Shown: positions 18,964 to 29,262, numbered from the stretch's first letter. The stretch: 64,000 nucleotides of DNA from Parasphingopyxis algicola (GCF_013378075.1 NZ_CP051131.1:1178001-1242000), one strand, 5' to 3'. The notes: a model not told the origin generated them from the letters alone. Numbers and translations are program-made.

Positions 18964-19722
18964 TCAGTCGATCGGGCCGTCCGCCTCGCCCATGACGAAC
19001 TGGTCGACATGCACGTCGCCCGAACGGCGCAGATCGCCGACCGGCCCCGACCAGATGATCGCGCCCTCGTAAAGCATCGCCACCCGATCCGAGATTTTCT
19101 CGACCGACCCCATATCGTGCGTGATGGTCAGCGCCGTGATACCCAGATCGCGCACCAGTTCGGTGATCAATTTGTTGATCACGTCCGTCCGGATCGGATC
19201 GAGGCCGGTCGTCGGTTCGTCGAAAAAGATGATCTCGGGCCGGGGCGCGATGGCGCGGGCGAGCGCGACGCGTTTCTGCATCCCGCCTGACAATTCGCTG
19301 GGCCGTAGATCCAGCACCTCTTCGCCGAGCCCGACCCGTTCGATATTGTCGAGCGCGATCCGCCGCATCTCGGACGCCCGGCGAAACCGGCCCCGGGTCA
19401 GCGCGAAAGTGACGTTGCGCCAGACCGGCAGCGAATCGAACAGCGCGCCGCCCTGGAACAGCATCCCGAACTTGGCCCGAACGCGCTCCTGATCCGAAGC
19501 GCTCATCGCCGTTATCTCTTCACCATCGACCAAAATCTGCCCGGAATCGACCTCCATCAAACCGAGAATGCATTTGAGCATGACCGATTTGCCGCTGCCC
19601 GATCCGCCAATGACGGTGACCGATTCGCCGGTTTCGACGGTCAGGCTGACATCGCGCAGCACGTGATTGCTGCCGAAGCTCTTCACGACGTTGCGCAGCT
19701 CGATCTTGGGGTGCCCGCTCAT
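18964..19722 (-). CDS. mlaF: MlaF-like ABC transporter ATP-binding protein
   Basis: ATPase subunit of the Mla-type phospholipid transport system, which maintains outer-membrane lipid asymmetry. The 252-residue protein has Walker A GGSGSGKS at residues 39-46, signature LSGGMQKRVALARA and Walker B IIFFDEPTTGLDP. The start overlaps the stop of the permease gene upstream (TGATG), so the two are coupled. The substrate-binding MCE protein MlaD is not in this part of the window. Confidence 0.93.
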   Translation of the reverse strand: MSGHPKIELRNVVKSFGSNHVLRDVSLTVETGESVTVIGGSGSGKSVMLKCILGLMEVDSGQILVDGEEITAMSASDQERVRAKFGMLFQGGALFDSLPVWRNVTFALTRGRFRRASEMRRIALDNIERVGLGEEVLDLRPSELSGGMQKRVALARAIAPRPEIIFFDEPTTGLDPIRTDVINKLITELVRDLGITALTITHDMGSVEKISDRVAMLYEGAIIWSGPVGDLRRSGDVHVDQFVMGEADGPID

Positions 19723-20522
19723 CAGCCGAACGCCGTCAGCGTGATGAGAAGGTTGGAAAGCAGGATCAGTACGAACGCACCAACCACCGCATTGGTCGTC
19801 GCCCGGCCGACGCCGGCCGCGCCGCCCCGCGTCCTGAGGCCGGCATAACAGCCCGACAGCGCGATGAAGAAACCGAACACCGCCGCCTTGACCAGCGACA
19901 TCAGGATGTCGTCGGTTTCCAATATGTCCTTGGTCATCGCCAGATAGCCGGCCGGGTTGAAGCCCAGCTTGTAGATCGACAGCATATAGCCGCCGAAAAT
20001 CCCGATCACATTGGCGATGCAGACCAGGATCGGCAGGGTGATCACGCTCGCGAACAGGCGCGGCGCGATCAGATAGCGAAACGGATCGGTCCGCAAGGTC
20101 ACCATCGCGTCGATCTGTTCGGTCACCCGCATCGTGCCGATCTCCGCCGCCATGGCCGAGGACACGCGGCCCGCGACCATGAGCCCGACGAGCACCGGCC
20201 CGAGCTCGCGCACCATCGCGATGACGACGATCGCCGGCACGGTCGATTCCGCGTTGAAGCGCTGTCCGCCGGTATAGATTTGCTGGGCCAGCGCGGCGCC
20301 CGTGAAGATCGCGGTCAGCGCCACCACCGGCAGCGAATTCCAGCCGATCTGGAACATCTGATCGAGCAGGCGCAGCGGATACCAGGGCGGGGTGAGCGCC
20401 CGCTGGATGGTGCGCAGCGCGAACAGCGCCACCCGGCCGACCGACGCGAAGCCGCCGACAACCGGCCGCCCGATTGCCGCGAATATCGCCACTAGCGAGC
20501 CGATTACGCCGGTTTCACTCAT
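19722..20522 (-). CDS. mlaE: MlaE-like ABC transporter permease
   Basis: Integral-membrane subunit of the MlaFE phospholipid transporter. The 266 residues show the MlaE pattern: an N-terminal amphipathic region, then FTGAALAQQIY, RELGPVLVGLMVAGRVSSAMAAEIG and the EQIDAM helix, and a C-terminal segment VGRATTNAVV. ATG 20522 (MSETGVIG) overlaps the alr stop by 8 bases; the longer frame to 20672 reads through alr and lacks family similarity. It forms a unit with mlaF. Confidence 0.93.
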   Translation of the reverse strand: MSETGVIGSLVAIFAAIGRPVVGGFASVGRVALFALRTIQRALTPPWYPLRLLDQMFQIGWNSLPVVALTAIFTGAALAQQIYTGGQRFNAESTVPAIVVIAMVRELGPVLVGLMVAGRVSSAMAAEIGTMRVTEQIDAMVTLRTDPFRYLIAPRLFASVITLPILVCIANVIGIFGGYMLSIYKLGFNPAGYLAMTKDILETDDILMSLVKAAVFGFFIALSGCYAGLRTRGGAAGVGRATTNAVVGAFVLILLSNLLITLTAFG

Positions 20523-21561
20523 ACCAGCTGCGCTGATAGCGGCGGCCGAGGGTCGTAAGCAACTCATATTGCGAGAGACCCGATTGCGCGGAGGCCGCCG
20601 GCAGGTCGAAATCGATGGCCAGCCAGTCGCCTTCCCGGGTTTCCGGCGCGGCGTCAACCGACACGGCGACAAGGTCCATCGACACCCGGCCGATCACCGG
20701 ACAGGCCGCATCGCCGAAACGCGCACCGCCGGTGCCCGAAAAGCCGCGCAGATAGCCATCGGCATAACCGATATGGAGGATCGCCAGCTCGATATCCCGG
20801 TCCGCGGTGAAGGTCGCATTGTAACCGACCGTATCGCCGGGGCCGATCGTCCGCCGCTGGATCACCTGGGCCTCGGGAAAGGCGACCTGGCGGATATGCG
20901 GGACGAGCGCTTCGACCTGCGCGCCGCCATAGAGCGAGATGCCGGGCCGGGTGAGATCGAAATGATATTTCTTGCCGAGCACGATACCCGCCGAATTGGC
21001 GAGGCTCATCCGCATCGCGCCCGTGCGTTCGGACAGCGAGGCGAGCGCCTTGTGCTGGTCGTCATTCTTCGGATTGCCGGGCTCGTCGGCGCAGGCAAGA
21101 TGGCTCATCAGCGTGTCGAGCCTGAGCCCGTCGAGCAGACCGTCCCTGACCTCGCGCACCGAAACGCCGAGCCGGTTCATCCCGGTATCGACCATCACGT
21201 CGCAGGCGCCGCCGCCCGCCTCGCGCCAGCGCATGATCTGTGCGGCCGAGTTGAGACAGGGCCGTGCGGGGCTGTCGATCGCTGCCGCCATATCCTCGCG
21301 CCGGACGCCGTGAAACACGCTCAGCGACCGCCCCGCGCACAGATCGGCAATCTCTTCGGCCTCGGCCCAGGTCGCGACATAGAGGTCGCGGCATCCGGCT
21401 GCTATTAGCCGCCCGGTGACGTCGCGCGCGCCGAGACCGTATCCGTTCGCCTTGACCGCCGCGCCGCACGCCGCCGTGCCGCTCAGCCGGTCGAGCGCAT
21501 GCCAATTGTCGGCGAGCGCCGCGCCGTCGAGGCGCAGCCGCAGCGGCGGGCTATCCGTCAT
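20515..21561 (-). CDS. alr: alanine racemase
   Basis: PLP enzyme interconverting L- and D-alanine for peptidoglycan. The 348-residue protein has the PLP lysine 37 in AAVKANGYGLGA, RPGISLYGG in the middle, and VGYNATF carrying the catalytic tyrosine of the second domain. ATG 21561 overlaps the end of the upstream transporter gene by 11 bases, and its own end overlaps mlaE. The unusual order transporter-alr-mlaE-mlaF suggests a single transcript of envelope functions. Confidence 0.94.
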   Translation of the reverse strand: MTDSPPLRLRLDGAALADNWHALDRLSGTAACGAAVKANGYGLGARDVTGRLIAAGCRDLYVATWAEAEEIADLCAGRSLSVFHGVRREDMAAAIDSPARPCLNSAAQIMRWREAGGGACDVMVDTGMNRLGVSVREVRDGLLDGLRLDTLMSHLACADEPGNPKNDDQHKALASLSERTGAMRMSLANSAGIVLGKKYHFDLTRPGISLYGGAQVEALVPHIRQVAFPEAQVIQRRTIGPGDTVGYNATFTADRDIELAILHIGYADGYLRGFSGTGGARFGDAACPVIGRVSMDLVAVSVDAAPETREGDWLAIDFDLPAASAQSGLSQYELLTTLGRRYQRSWYE

Positions 21562-23188
21562 CGGCGAAATCGCGCGGCGGGCCGGAGGGGAGGCCCCACC
21601 AGGCCACAATGACGCCGAAGGCCACGATCACCCATGTATACCAGAGCCCTGCATAGATATCGCCCGTGCGCGCGACGATGATCCCGGCAATCAGCGGCAG
21701 GAATCCGCCCAGATAACCGGCGCCGATATGATAGGGGATCGACATCGAGCTATAACGGATTTTCGGCGGAAACATCTCCGAGAGCAGAGCCGCGACCGAG
21801 CCATAGGTCAGTGCCGATAGCATGGCCGACACGAGCAGCAGCCCGAATATGCCGAGAATGTTGATGAACGGCGGAGACTGGCGCGCAAAATCGAATCCGC
21901 GCTCGCCGAGGGCGGCTTGCAGCCCGTTGCGCCGCGCCATCCCGTCGGCCAGCCATTCCGGCGCGATCGCAATCGCCTCGCCGCCGACGCTGAGCGCCAG
22001 CGTATCCGCCGGCTCCAAGTTGTAGCGAACCCCGCTCGACGTCAGCGTTTCGAGAATGCGGCCGCACTCGCTCTGCTCGTCCCCGAACAGTTCGGCAAAG
22101 GGATCGGTCGTGCATTCGGGGCCGCTGACGAGGACCGGGTTGTCGGCGGCTGCGCGCGCAAGGCCGGGATTGGCGAGGCTGCCCATGCCCCAGAATATCG
22201 GGAACAGCAGGACCAGCGCCGCCAGCGCCCCGATCATAATCGGCTTCTTGCGCCCGACCCGGTCCGACCATTTGCCGACCATCACATAGAATATCATCGA
22301 GACGAATCCCGCGGTGAACAGGATCAGCTCGACGGTGAGCTCGTCGACCCGCATCGGACCGCGCAGGAAGGAAAGGCCGGAGAAGAATGCCGTGTACCAG
22401 ATCGTCGTCAGCACGCCCGTGACGCCGAACAGGGCGACGAAAATCCGCTTCTTGTTGCCGGGGTAACGGAAGCTTTCGGTGAACGGATTGGCGGACGTTT
22501 CGCCCGCCTCTTTCATCGCCTGGAACACGGGACTTTCGGAGAGCTTGAGCCGCATCCAGAGCGAGATGAACAGCAATATGATCGACAGCAGGAAGGGGAT
22601 ACGCCAGCCCCAGGCGGCGAAATCGTCCGCCGGGATCAGGAAGCGGCAGGCGAGGACGACCGCGATGCTGAGCACGAAACCGCCGACGACGCTCGCCTGG
22701 ATGAAGGAGGTGTAGAAGCCGCGCTTTTCCGGCGGCGCATGTTCGGCGACATAGATCGCGGCGCCGCCATATTCGCCGCCCAGCGCGAGCCCCTGCAGGA
22801 TGCGCAGGAAGATCACGATAATCGGCGCGGCAAGACCGATGGTTGCCGCCGAGGGAATCATTCCGACGCCCGCCGTCGCGACGCCCATCAAGGTGACGGT
22901 GACCAGAAACGTATATTTGCGCCCGAGCCGGTCGCCGAGAAAGCCGAACAGGATCGCGCCCAATGGCCGGAAGCCGAAGCCGACCGCAAAGCCGGCCCAG
23001 ACGAGCAGCAATTGCAGCGTTTCATTCCCGGCCGGAAAGAAGGCCTGGCCGATCAGCGCGGCGAGCGTGCCGTAGATGAAGAAATCATACCATTCGAAAA
23101 CGGTGCCCGCCGACGATGCCGCAATGACGAGCCGGACCTCTTTTGCGCTCGGTTCATGCGACGCCGCATCCATTGCTGCAGTGGCCAT
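21551..23188 (-). CDS. MFS transporter, metabolite:H+ symporter type
   Basis: Twelve-helix permease, 545 residues, longer than the usual 430-450. The start (SSAGTVFEWYDFFIYGTLA) and the loop RRPLGAILFGFLGDRLGRK-like region place it in the metabolite:H+ symporter group (citrate, ketoglutarate, proline/betaine). Extra length comes from an extracytoplasmic insertion of about 90 residues in the second half, with two cysteines (PECTTDP and SECGRI) that may form a disulfide. ATG 23188 has an AGGGGAGG site. Substrate is unknown. Its 3' end overlaps alr. Confidence 0.9.
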   Translation of the reverse strand: MATAAMDAASHEPSAKEVRLVIAASSAGTVFEWYDFFIYGTLAALIGQAFFPAGNETLQLLLVWAGFAVGFGFRPLGAILFGFLGDRLGRKYTFLVTVTLMGVATAGVGMIPSAATIGLAAPIIVIFLRILQGLALGGEYGGAAIYVAEHAPPEKRGFYTSFIQASVVGGFVLSIAVVLACRFLIPADDFAAWGWRIPFLLSIILLFISLWMRLKLSESPVFQAMKEAGETSANPFTESFRYPGNKKRIFVALFGVTGVLTTIWYTAFFSGLSFLRGPMRVDELTVELILFTAGFVSMIFYVMVGKWSDRVGRKKPIMIGALAALVLLFPIFWGMGSLANPGLARAAADNPVLVSGPECTTDPFAELFGDEQSECGRILETLTSSGVRYNLEPADTLALSVGGEAIAIAPEWLADGMARRNGLQAALGERGFDFARQSPPFINILGIFGLLLVSAMLSALTYGSVAALLSEMFPPKIRYSSMSIPYHIGAGYLGGFLPLIAGIIVARTGDIYAGLWYTWVIVAFGVIVAWWGLPSGPPRDFADDG

Positions 23189-23365
23189 ATAGCCTCCCCT
23201 CTTACGTTCGGCGGCCTTCTTGGGAGAAAGAAGCCGGAACGGCAAGCGCGCTTTTCACGCCCCCGTGCGGGCAGACAAAGGCGGGAAAGCCGTTTGCTTT
23301 GCTTTCCTTATCCGGCGAAGTGCAGCATAGTTTGCACCGTCTTCATCCCACCACAGGGGTCCGCC

Positions 23366-25297
23366 ATGCGTCCATTCCTCCTCGCCCTTGCCGCCCTCTC
23401 CTTCGCCGCCGCGCCGGTCGCCGCGCAGAGCGTATCCGAACGGACCATGGGCACGGCGACGCTGCAGAACGTGCCAGAGATCCCGGAAGCGGTGGATGCC
23501 GCCGTCCAGCGGTTCCAGAACTATCGCAGCGCGGAGTTCGAGGACTGGCTGGCCGACGGATCGATTCTCGTCACCACGCGCTTCGGCGCGACGGACCAGG
23601 TGCACCGCGTGACCGAACCGCTCGGCGCGCGCAGCCAGCTGAGCTTCTTCGCCGAGCCCGTCCAGTCGGTCACCGCGATTCCCGGGCAGAACCGCTTCGT
23701 GCTCGTCCGCGACACGGGCGGCGACGAATGGTTCCAGATGGACGCGATGGGCCTGTCGGGCGAAACCGTGCGCCTCACCGAACCCGTCACGCGCAACCTG
23801 TCGGCGGTGTTTACCGACGATGGCAGCCTCATGGTCTGGACCAGCGCCGGCCAGGGCACGACCTACACGATCTACGCTGCGAACCCTTCCGATCCCGCCA
23901 GCCGGCGGATCGTGGCGAGGTTCGAAACGCCGATGTTCCCGTCGGACATCTCGGCGGACGGCAGCGCCGTCCTGCTCGAAAACTACCGGTCGAACCGCGA
24001 CGCCAGCATTTACCTGCTCGACATGACGACGGGCGAGGCCGCCGAGTTCGCGCCGAGCGCGGGCACGGTCGACGAATCCCCGCACTTCGCCCGCAACGAC
24101 ACGGCCGTCCTGGCGACCTCCAACCGCGAGGGCGACCATCGCCGGCTTGTCGAATTCAACCGCGATACGGGCGAGATGAGCCCGGTGACGCCCGAACTGG
24201 GCTGGGACGTCGAGGCGTTCGACCTGACCGATGACGGTCGCTTCCTCGCATTCGTGATCAACGAGGAAGGCTATTCGCGCGTTTTCGTGCAGGATTTCGT
24301 CACCTGGCGCGAGCTGCCCCAGCCCGAGCTTCCACTTGGCGTACTGACCGGGCTCGATTTCTCGCCCGACGGGGAACGCCTCGCCATCAGCATGGAGACG
24401 GCGACCTCGGCCGGCGATGTGTGGGTCTGGGGCGTGACGGCGGGCGATCTCGTGCGCTGGACGCAATCGGAGTTGGGCCCGCTCGATCCGGCAGCCCTGG
24501 CCGAGCCCGAGCTGATCCGCTTCGCATCGTTCGACGGCCTGTCGGTCTCCGCCTTCGTCTACCGCCCGACGGGGCCGCGCGACGGCGTGCCGCAGCCGGT
24601 GATCGTCGATATCCATGGCGGCCCGGAAAGCCAGTCGCGGCCCGGCTGGAACGCGCGTGCCCAATATTTCGCCGATACCCTCGGCGCGACCGTGATCCTG
24701 CCCAATGTCCGCGGCTCGGACGGCTATGGCACCCGCTATCGCGATCTCGACAACGGCCCGAACCGCGAGGACAGCGTCCGCGATATCGGCGCGCTGCTCG
24801 ACTGGATCGGCGAACGGCCCGATCTCGATGCGGACCGCGTCGCCGTCTACGGCCAGTCCTATGGCGGCTATATGGTCCTGGCTTCGATGATCCACTATTC
24901 GGACCGCCTCGTCGGCGGGGTCGAGCGCTACGGCATCAGCGATTTCCGCACCTTCCTGCAGAACACGCAGGATTACCGGCGTGATATGCGGCGCGGCGAA
25001 TATGGCGACGAGCGCGATCCGGAAATGGCCGCCATATTCGAACGGATCGCCCCGATGAACAATCTCGACCGGATCACCAAGCCGATGCTCGTGATGGCCG
25101 GCGCCAACGACCCGCGCGTACCGCTATCGGAGTCCGATCAGGTGGTGGAAGGGCTGCGCGAGAATGGCGTCCCGACCTGGTATGTCGTCTTCGCCGACGA
25201 AGGGCACGGGTTCCGGAAGAAACCGAACAATGATTTGCGGCACGCGGTGGAGACGGTTTTTTTGCGGGGGCTGTTTGGGAGCGGTCCAGCGGAATAA
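23366..25297 (+). CDS. S9-family prolyl oligopeptidase, exported
   Basis: Serine peptidase of the dipeptidyl-peptidase/acylaminoacyl-peptidase group. The 643-residue precursor has a signal peptide (MRPFLLALAALSFAAAPVAAQ), a beta-propeller region with TolB-like repeats, and a C-terminal alpha/beta-hydrolase domain. Catalytic residues are Ser498 in GQSYGGYM, Asp582 in NDPRVPL and His614 in EGHGF. The start at 23366 is chosen for the signal peptide; the open frame continues far upstream antisense to the transporter gene and is not coding there. Confidence 0.94.
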   Translation: MRPFLLALAALSFAAAPVAAQSVSERTMGTATLQNVPEIPEAVDAAVQRFQNYRSAEFEDWLADGSILVTTRFGATDQVHRVTEPLGARSQLSFFAEPVQSVTAIPGQNRFVLVRDTGGDEWFQMDAMGLSGETVRLTEPVTRNLSAVFTDDGSLMVWTSAGQGTTYTIYAANPSDPASRRIVARFETPMFPSDISADGSAVLLENYRSNRDASIYLLDMTTGEAAEFAPSAGTVDESPHFARNDTAVLATSNREGDHRRLVEFNRDTGEMSPVTPELGWDVEAFDLTDDGRFLAFVINEEGYSRVFVQDFVTWRELPQPELPLGVLTGLDFSPDGERLAISMETATSAGDVWVWGVTAGDLVRWTQSELGPLDPAALAEPELIRFASFDGLSVSAFVYRPTGPRDGVPQPVIVDIHGGPESQSRPGWNARAQYFADTLGATVILPNVRGSDGYGTRYRDLDNGPNREDSVRDIGALLDWIGERPDLDADRVAVYGQSYGGYMVLASMIHYSDRLVGGVERYGISDFRTFLQNTQDYRRDMRRGEYGDERDPEMAAIFERIAPMNNLDRITKPMLVMAGANDPRVPLSESDQVVEGLRENGVPTWYVVFADEGHGFRKKPNNDLRHAVETVFLRGLFGSGPAE

Positions 25298-25320
25298 CTG
25301 AAGAGCCGGAGGCGCGCACG

Positions 25321-25872
25321 ATGGGAGAAAGCCGGGACAAAAGGCGCAAGGCGAACGATATGACGAATGATGCAAACGTTCAATTAGCCGACGATCTTTG
25401 GACGAGGGGTGCAGGTCACGTTTTGGGAGTGCAAGCGCTAGTAGATGCGGCAAGTGAGTCTGCTATAGCAGATGGCGCTTCTGATGTGAGTCAGATGACA
25501 TTCAATGGTCGTCATTCCGCTTCGATCCACTTGCTTGTCGGCTTTGCATTCGAGCTATTGCTGAAGACAGCTTTTCTGCTCCACGGCGGAAATTCAAAGG
25601 ACCTCGGACCGTCATGCATAGGGCACGATTTGTTGACGGCCTTGGACAAAGCTGAAGAAGTCGGTTTCCAATCTAACTGCGCAAATCTCAGATGGTTTGT
25701 TGAGAATCTTCGTGAACCTCACAAGAAACATTGGTTTCGTTATGGTGGGCCAGATTCCGTTACGATGCCTGCAATTGAACTGACGCTCCCGGCACTGGAC
25801 GCACTCGCTCGTGAAGTAGGTGCCGATCTCCGTCGAGTTATGGGTGACGATTTTAGACCTCAAACAGGATAA
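25321..25872 (+). CDS. HEPN-like protein of unknown function, low GC
   Basis: The 183-residue soluble, helical protein has SIHLLVGFAFELLLKTAFLLHG followed by IGHDLLTALDKAEEVGF, a pattern seen in HEPN-type domains (helix, then a G/H-HDL helix). No RX4-6H catalytic motif is obvious, so nuclease activity is uncertain. GGAGG lies 8 bases before ATG 25321. Codon use is visibly more AT-rich than the flanking genes, suggesting acquisition. No nucleotidyltransferase partner, as in HEPN-MNT toxin pairs, is present next to it. Confidence 0.6.
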   Translation: MGESRDKRRKANDMTNDANVQLADDLWTRGAGHVLGVQALVDAASESAIADGASDVSQMTFNGRHSASIHLLVGFAFELLLKTAFLLHGGNSKDLGPSCIGHDLLTALDKAEEVGFQSNCANLRWFVENLREPHKKHWFRYGGPDSVTMPAIELTLPALDALAREVGADLRRVMGDDFRPQTG

Positions 25873-25935
25873 CATGAACACCCAAGAGGGGTTATGCAGC
25901 AACGCTGGTAGTTCTCCCACCCTTCATGGACGACC

Positions 25936-26313
25936 TCACAACCTCGCGCTCGCCTCCTCCCAGTTCCGCCCGTCGAAATTCCGAACCGTCACATCCAACC
26001 CATGCCCGTCGTCGAGCGCGCGATAGTTGACGCTCCAGGCTTCGGGGTGGCTGCGCGGTTGGTAGAAGCTCTTGATCCCGCACTGGCGGCAGAACAGGTG
26101 GTCGGCTTGCTTCGTGCCGAAGCGGTAGGAGGTCAGCGCCTCCTCGCCCGACACCAGCGTGAAATCCTCATGCGGGACGATCAGGTGGAGAAAGCCGGTC
26201 TTGCTGCACATCGAGCAGTTGCAGTCGAGCAGTTCGGGGCGCGGCTCGCGGATCAGCGCCTCGAAACGCACCGCGCCGCAATGGCAACCGCCGCGAACGA
26301 TCGTGGAGTCCAT
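25936..26313 (-). CDS. GFA-family zinc-binding protein
   Basis: The 125-residue protein belongs to the glutathione-dependent formaldehyde-activating (GFA/CENP-V) fold family. Zinc ligands are CHCG near the N-terminus, CNCSMC in the middle and CRQCG after. Members bind glutathione adducts or similar small molecules; the specific reaction is not predictable. ATG 26313 is preferred over the in-frame GTG at 26322. A palindromic element overlaps its 5' end. Confidence 0.9.
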   Translation of the reverse strand: MDSTIVRGGCHCGAVRFEALIREPRPELLDCNCSMCSKTGFLHLIVPHEDFTLVSGEEALTSYRFGTKQADHLFCRQCGIKSFYQPRSHPEAWSVNYRALDDGHGLDVTVRNFDGRNWEEASARL

Positions 26314-26317
26314 TTCC

Positions 26318-26399
26318 GTCACCCCGGACTTGATCCGGGGTCCAGGGCGGCGAGCGATGGCGCCCTGGGCTCTGGATGCCGGATCAAGTCCGGCATGAC
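26318..26399. repeat. long imperfect palindrome (CGGACTTGATCCGG type)
   Basis: A 28-base left arm (26318-26345) and a right arm (26372-26399) are inverted copies sharing CCGGACTTGATCCGG-type cores, with paired compensating differences. The inner CCAGGGCG and CGCCCTGG extend the stem. This sequence type is a common dispersed intergenic palindrome in alphaproteobacteria. Confidence 0.85.
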
Positions 26400-26413
26400 G
26401 AAAGTGTGCATCT

Positions 26414-28327
26414 TCATCGCCCGTCGAACAACCGCTCGACGATATATTCCGCGGCCTCTTCGGCCGTCATCTCGACCGTGTTGACGCGGATCTCGGCATT
26501 TTGCGGTTCTTCATAGGGGCTGTCGATGCCGGTGAAATTCTTGAGCTCGCCGGACCGGGCCTTTTTGTAGAGGCCTTTGACATCGCGCTCCTCGGCAACC
26601 TCGAGCGGCGTATCGACGAACACCTCGACGAACTCGCCCTCGGGCACCATGCTCCGCACCATCTGCCGCTCTGCGCGGAAGGGCGAGATGAAGGCGGTGA
26701 GCACGATCAACCCGGCATCGGTCATCAGCTTGGCGACCTCGCCGACGCGCCGGATATTCTCCACGCGGTCGGCATCGGTAAAGCCGAGATCGCGGTTGAG
26801 GCCGTGCCGGACATTGTCGCCGTCCAGAAGAAAACTGTGCCGCCCCATCGCGTGCAGCTTCTTCTCGACGAGGTTGGCGATCGTCGATTTGCCCGAACCC
26901 GAAAGCCCGGTGAACCAGAGCAGCTTCGCCCGCTGGCCCTTCTGTTCGGCATGCGCCTCGCGCGTAATGTCGACGGCCTGCCAATGGATATTCTGCGAGC
27001 GTCGGAGCGCGAAATGGATCATCCCGGCGCCGACCGTCGCATTGGTCAGCCGGTCGATCAGGATGAAGCCGCCAAGGTCCGGATTGTCGTCATAGGACGT
27101 AAAGGGGACCGGCTTGTCGGTCGATATATTGCAGACAGCAATGCCGTTCAGTTCCAAGGACTTGGATGGTGCCTTTTCCATCGTGTTGACGTTCACCTGA
27201 TATTTGTCGTCGGTGATCGTCGCGCGCAGCGAATTGGTGCCGATCTTCATCGCATAGGGCCGGCCCGGCAGCATCGGATCGTCGGCCATCCAGACGATCG
27301 TCGCCTCGAACTGGTCGGCGACTTCGGGCGGCGCATCGGCGGTGGCGATCACATCGCCGCGCGAACAGTCGATCTCGTCGGCGAGCGTGATCGTGACCGA
27401 CTGGCCCGCGATCGCATGGTCGAGATCGCCGCCCGGCGAAACGATGCGCTCGACGGTCGAGGTCTTGCCCGAGGGGAGCACGCGCACCGGATCGCCGGGC
27501 GCGATCCGGCCGCTCGCGATCATCCCCGAAAAGCCGCGGAAATCGTGATTGGGCCGGTTGACCCATTGGACGGGCAGCCGGAAGGGCTGCTTTCGGCGGC
27601 GGTCGTAATCGAGCCCGACCGTTTCGAGATGGTCGAGCAGCGCCGGACCGTCATACCAGGGCGTCGCGTCGCTCTTGCCGATGATATTGTCACCCTTGAG
27701 GCCCGATACCGGCACGGCCAGGAAATTCTCGATCCCGATCCCGGCCGCGAAATCCTGATAGTCCGACACGATATCGTCGAAGGCGCCCTGATCGTAATCG
27801 ACGAGATCCATCTTGTTCACCGCGAGCACGATATTGCGGATGCCGAGCAGATGGACGAGATAGCTGTGCCGGCGGGTTTGCGTGAGCACGCCCTTGCGCG
27901 CATCGATCAGGATCACGGCGAGATCGGCGGTCGAGGCGCCGGTGACCATGTTGCGCGTATATTGCTCATGGCCCGGCGTGTCGGCGACGATGAACTTGCG
28001 CTTGTCGGTCGCGAAAAAGCGATAGGCGACGTCGATCGTGATGCCCTGTTCGCGTTCGGCCGCAAGCCCGTCGACAAGCAGCGCGAAATCGATATCGTCG
28101 CCCTGGGTGCCGACCTGCTTGCTGTCCGCCTCGAGCGCGGCGAGCTGGTCCTCGAAGATCATCTTCGAATCGTAGAGCAGCCGCCCGATCAGGGTCGACT
28201 TGCCGTCATCGACCGAACCGCAGGTGATAAAGCGCAGCAGCGACTTGTGCTGATGCTGGTCGAGATAGGCGTCGATATCCTCGGCGGCGAGCGCATCGGG
28301 GCGGTAAGAAGTTTCGGCATCGGCCAT
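26414..28327 (-). CDS. cysNC: bifunctional sulfate adenylyltransferase subunit 1 / APS kinase
   Basis: Activates sulfate: the N-terminal GTPase (CysN) drives ATP sulfurylase with CysD, and the C-terminal domain (CysC) phosphorylates APS to PAPS. Of 637 residues, CysN covers about 1-430 with G1 GSVDDGKST at 37-45, DTPGHEQY and NKMD; CysC covers about 445-637 with its P-loop GLSGSGKST near 472-480. ATG 28327 shares a base with the cysD stop (TGATG), so cysD and cysNC are coupled. The fusion is the NodQ-type arrangement. Confidence 0.96.
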   Translation of the reverse strand: MADAETSYRPDALAAEDIDAYLDQHQHKSLLRFITCGSVDDGKSTLIGRLLYDSKMIFEDQLAALEADSKQVGTQGDDIDFALLVDGLAAEREQGITIDVAYRFFATDKRKFIVADTPGHEQYTRNMVTGASTADLAVILIDARKGVLTQTRRHSYLVHLLGIRNIVLAVNKMDLVDYDQGAFDDIVSDYQDFAAGIGIENFLAVPVSGLKGDNIIGKSDATPWYDGPALLDHLETVGLDYDRRRKQPFRLPVQWVNRPNHDFRGFSGMIASGRIAPGDPVRVLPSGKTSTVERIVSPGGDLDHAIAGQSVTITLADEIDCSRGDVIATADAPPEVADQFEATIVWMADDPMLPGRPYAMKIGTNSLRATITDDKYQVNVNTMEKAPSKSLELNGIAVCNISTDKPVPFTSYDDNPDLGGFILIDRLTNATVGAGMIHFALRRSQNIHWQAVDITREAHAEQKGQRAKLLWFTGLSGSGKSTIANLVEKKLHAMGRHSFLLDGDNVRHGLNRDLGFTDADRVENIRRVGEVAKLMTDAGLIVLTAFISPFRAERQMVRSMVPEGEFVEVFVDTPLEVAEERDVKGLYKKARSGELKNFTGIDSPYEEPQNAEIRVNTVEMTAEEAAEYIVERLFDGR

Positions 28328-29262
28328 CAAAAATACCCCTCCCGCTTCTTCTGCTCCATCGAAGCGCCCTGCCCCTTGTCGATGGACCGGCCCTGCCGTT
28401 CCGAGCCCGTGGCGAGCAGCATTTCCTGGATGATCGACGGCAGGTCCTCCGCGTCGCTCTCGACCGCGCCGGTCAGCGGATAGCAGCCGAGCGTGCGGAA
28501 GCGGATCGACTTTTCGACGGGCTCCTCGCCGTCCTCGAAGCGGAACCGGTCGTCGTCGGTCATCAGGATCAGCCCGTCGCGCTTCACCGTCGGCCGCGGT
28601 GCCGAGTAATAGAGCGGGACGATATCGATATTTTCCAGATGGATATATTGCCAGATATCGAGCTCGGTCCAGTTGGAGAGCGGGAAGACGCGGATGCTTT
28701 CGCCTCCATTCTTGCGCGCATTGTAGAGCGACCAGAGTTCGGGACGCTGGTTCTTCGGATCCCAGCCATGGCTGGCGTTGCGGAAACTGAAGACCCGCTC
28801 CTTTGCGCGCGCCTTTTCCTCGTCGCGCCGCCCGCCGCCGAACGCCGCATCGAAGCCATGTTCGGTCAGCGCCTGTTTGAGGGGATCGGTCAGCATCGTC
28901 TGCGAATAGAGCGCGGACCCGGTGTCGAACGGATTGATACCGGCGGCCGCGCCCTCGTCATTGTGATGGACGATCAGGTCGAGGCCGTGCTCCTTCGCCG
29001 TGCGGTCGCGATGCTCGATCAGCGCCTGAAAATCCCAGCCCGAGGCGATGTGGAGAAACGGAAAGGGCGGACGCCCCGGATAAAAGGCTTTCAGCGCGAC
29101 ATGCAGCATCACCGAGCTGTCCTTGCCGACGCTGTAGAGCATCACCGGCTTTTCGGTCTCGGCGACCACTTCGCGCATGATATGGATCGCCTCGGCCTCG
29201 AGGCGCTGCAGGTGGGTGAGCCGTTCGGGCGTGATCCCGGCCGTGGCTGTAGTCGCGTTCAT
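28327..29262 (-). CDS. cysD: sulfate adenylyltransferase subunit 2
   Basis: Catalytic subunit of ATP sulfurylase, forming APS from sulfate and ATP with CysN. The 311-residue protein has the PP-loop motif [12 protein letters not shown] near residue 45 and the [19 protein letters not shown] segment typical of CysD. ATG 29262 (MNATTATAG) is chosen; the open frame extends upstream without family similarity. It is the first gene of the cysD-cysNC unit. Genes for sulfate uptake or PAPS reduction are not adjacent. Confidence 0.96.
   Translation of the reverse strand: MNATTATAGITPERLTHLQRLEAEAIHIMREVVAETEKPVMLYSVGKDSSVMLHVALKAFYPGRPPFPFLHIASGWDFQALIEHRDRTAKEHGLDLIVHHNDEGAAAGINPFDTGSALYSQTMLTDPLKQALTEHGFDAAFGGGRRDEEKARAKERVFSFRNASHGWDPKNQRPELWSLYNARKNGGESIRVFPLSNWTELDIWQYIHLENIDIVPLYYSAPRPTVKRDGLILMTDDDRFRFEDGEEPVEKSIRFRTLGCYPLTGAVESDAEDLPSIIQEMLLATGSERQGRSIDKGQGASMEQKKREGYF

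Noticed and set aside
21917-23365. Upstream extension of the S9 peptidase frame antisense to the MFS transporter
   Set aside because: No family similarity, and the signal peptide at 23366 defines the true start.
26501-28483. 660-codon plus-strand frame antisense to cysNC
   Set aside because: Shadow of a conserved gene; composition is not protein-like and no ribosome binding site is evident.
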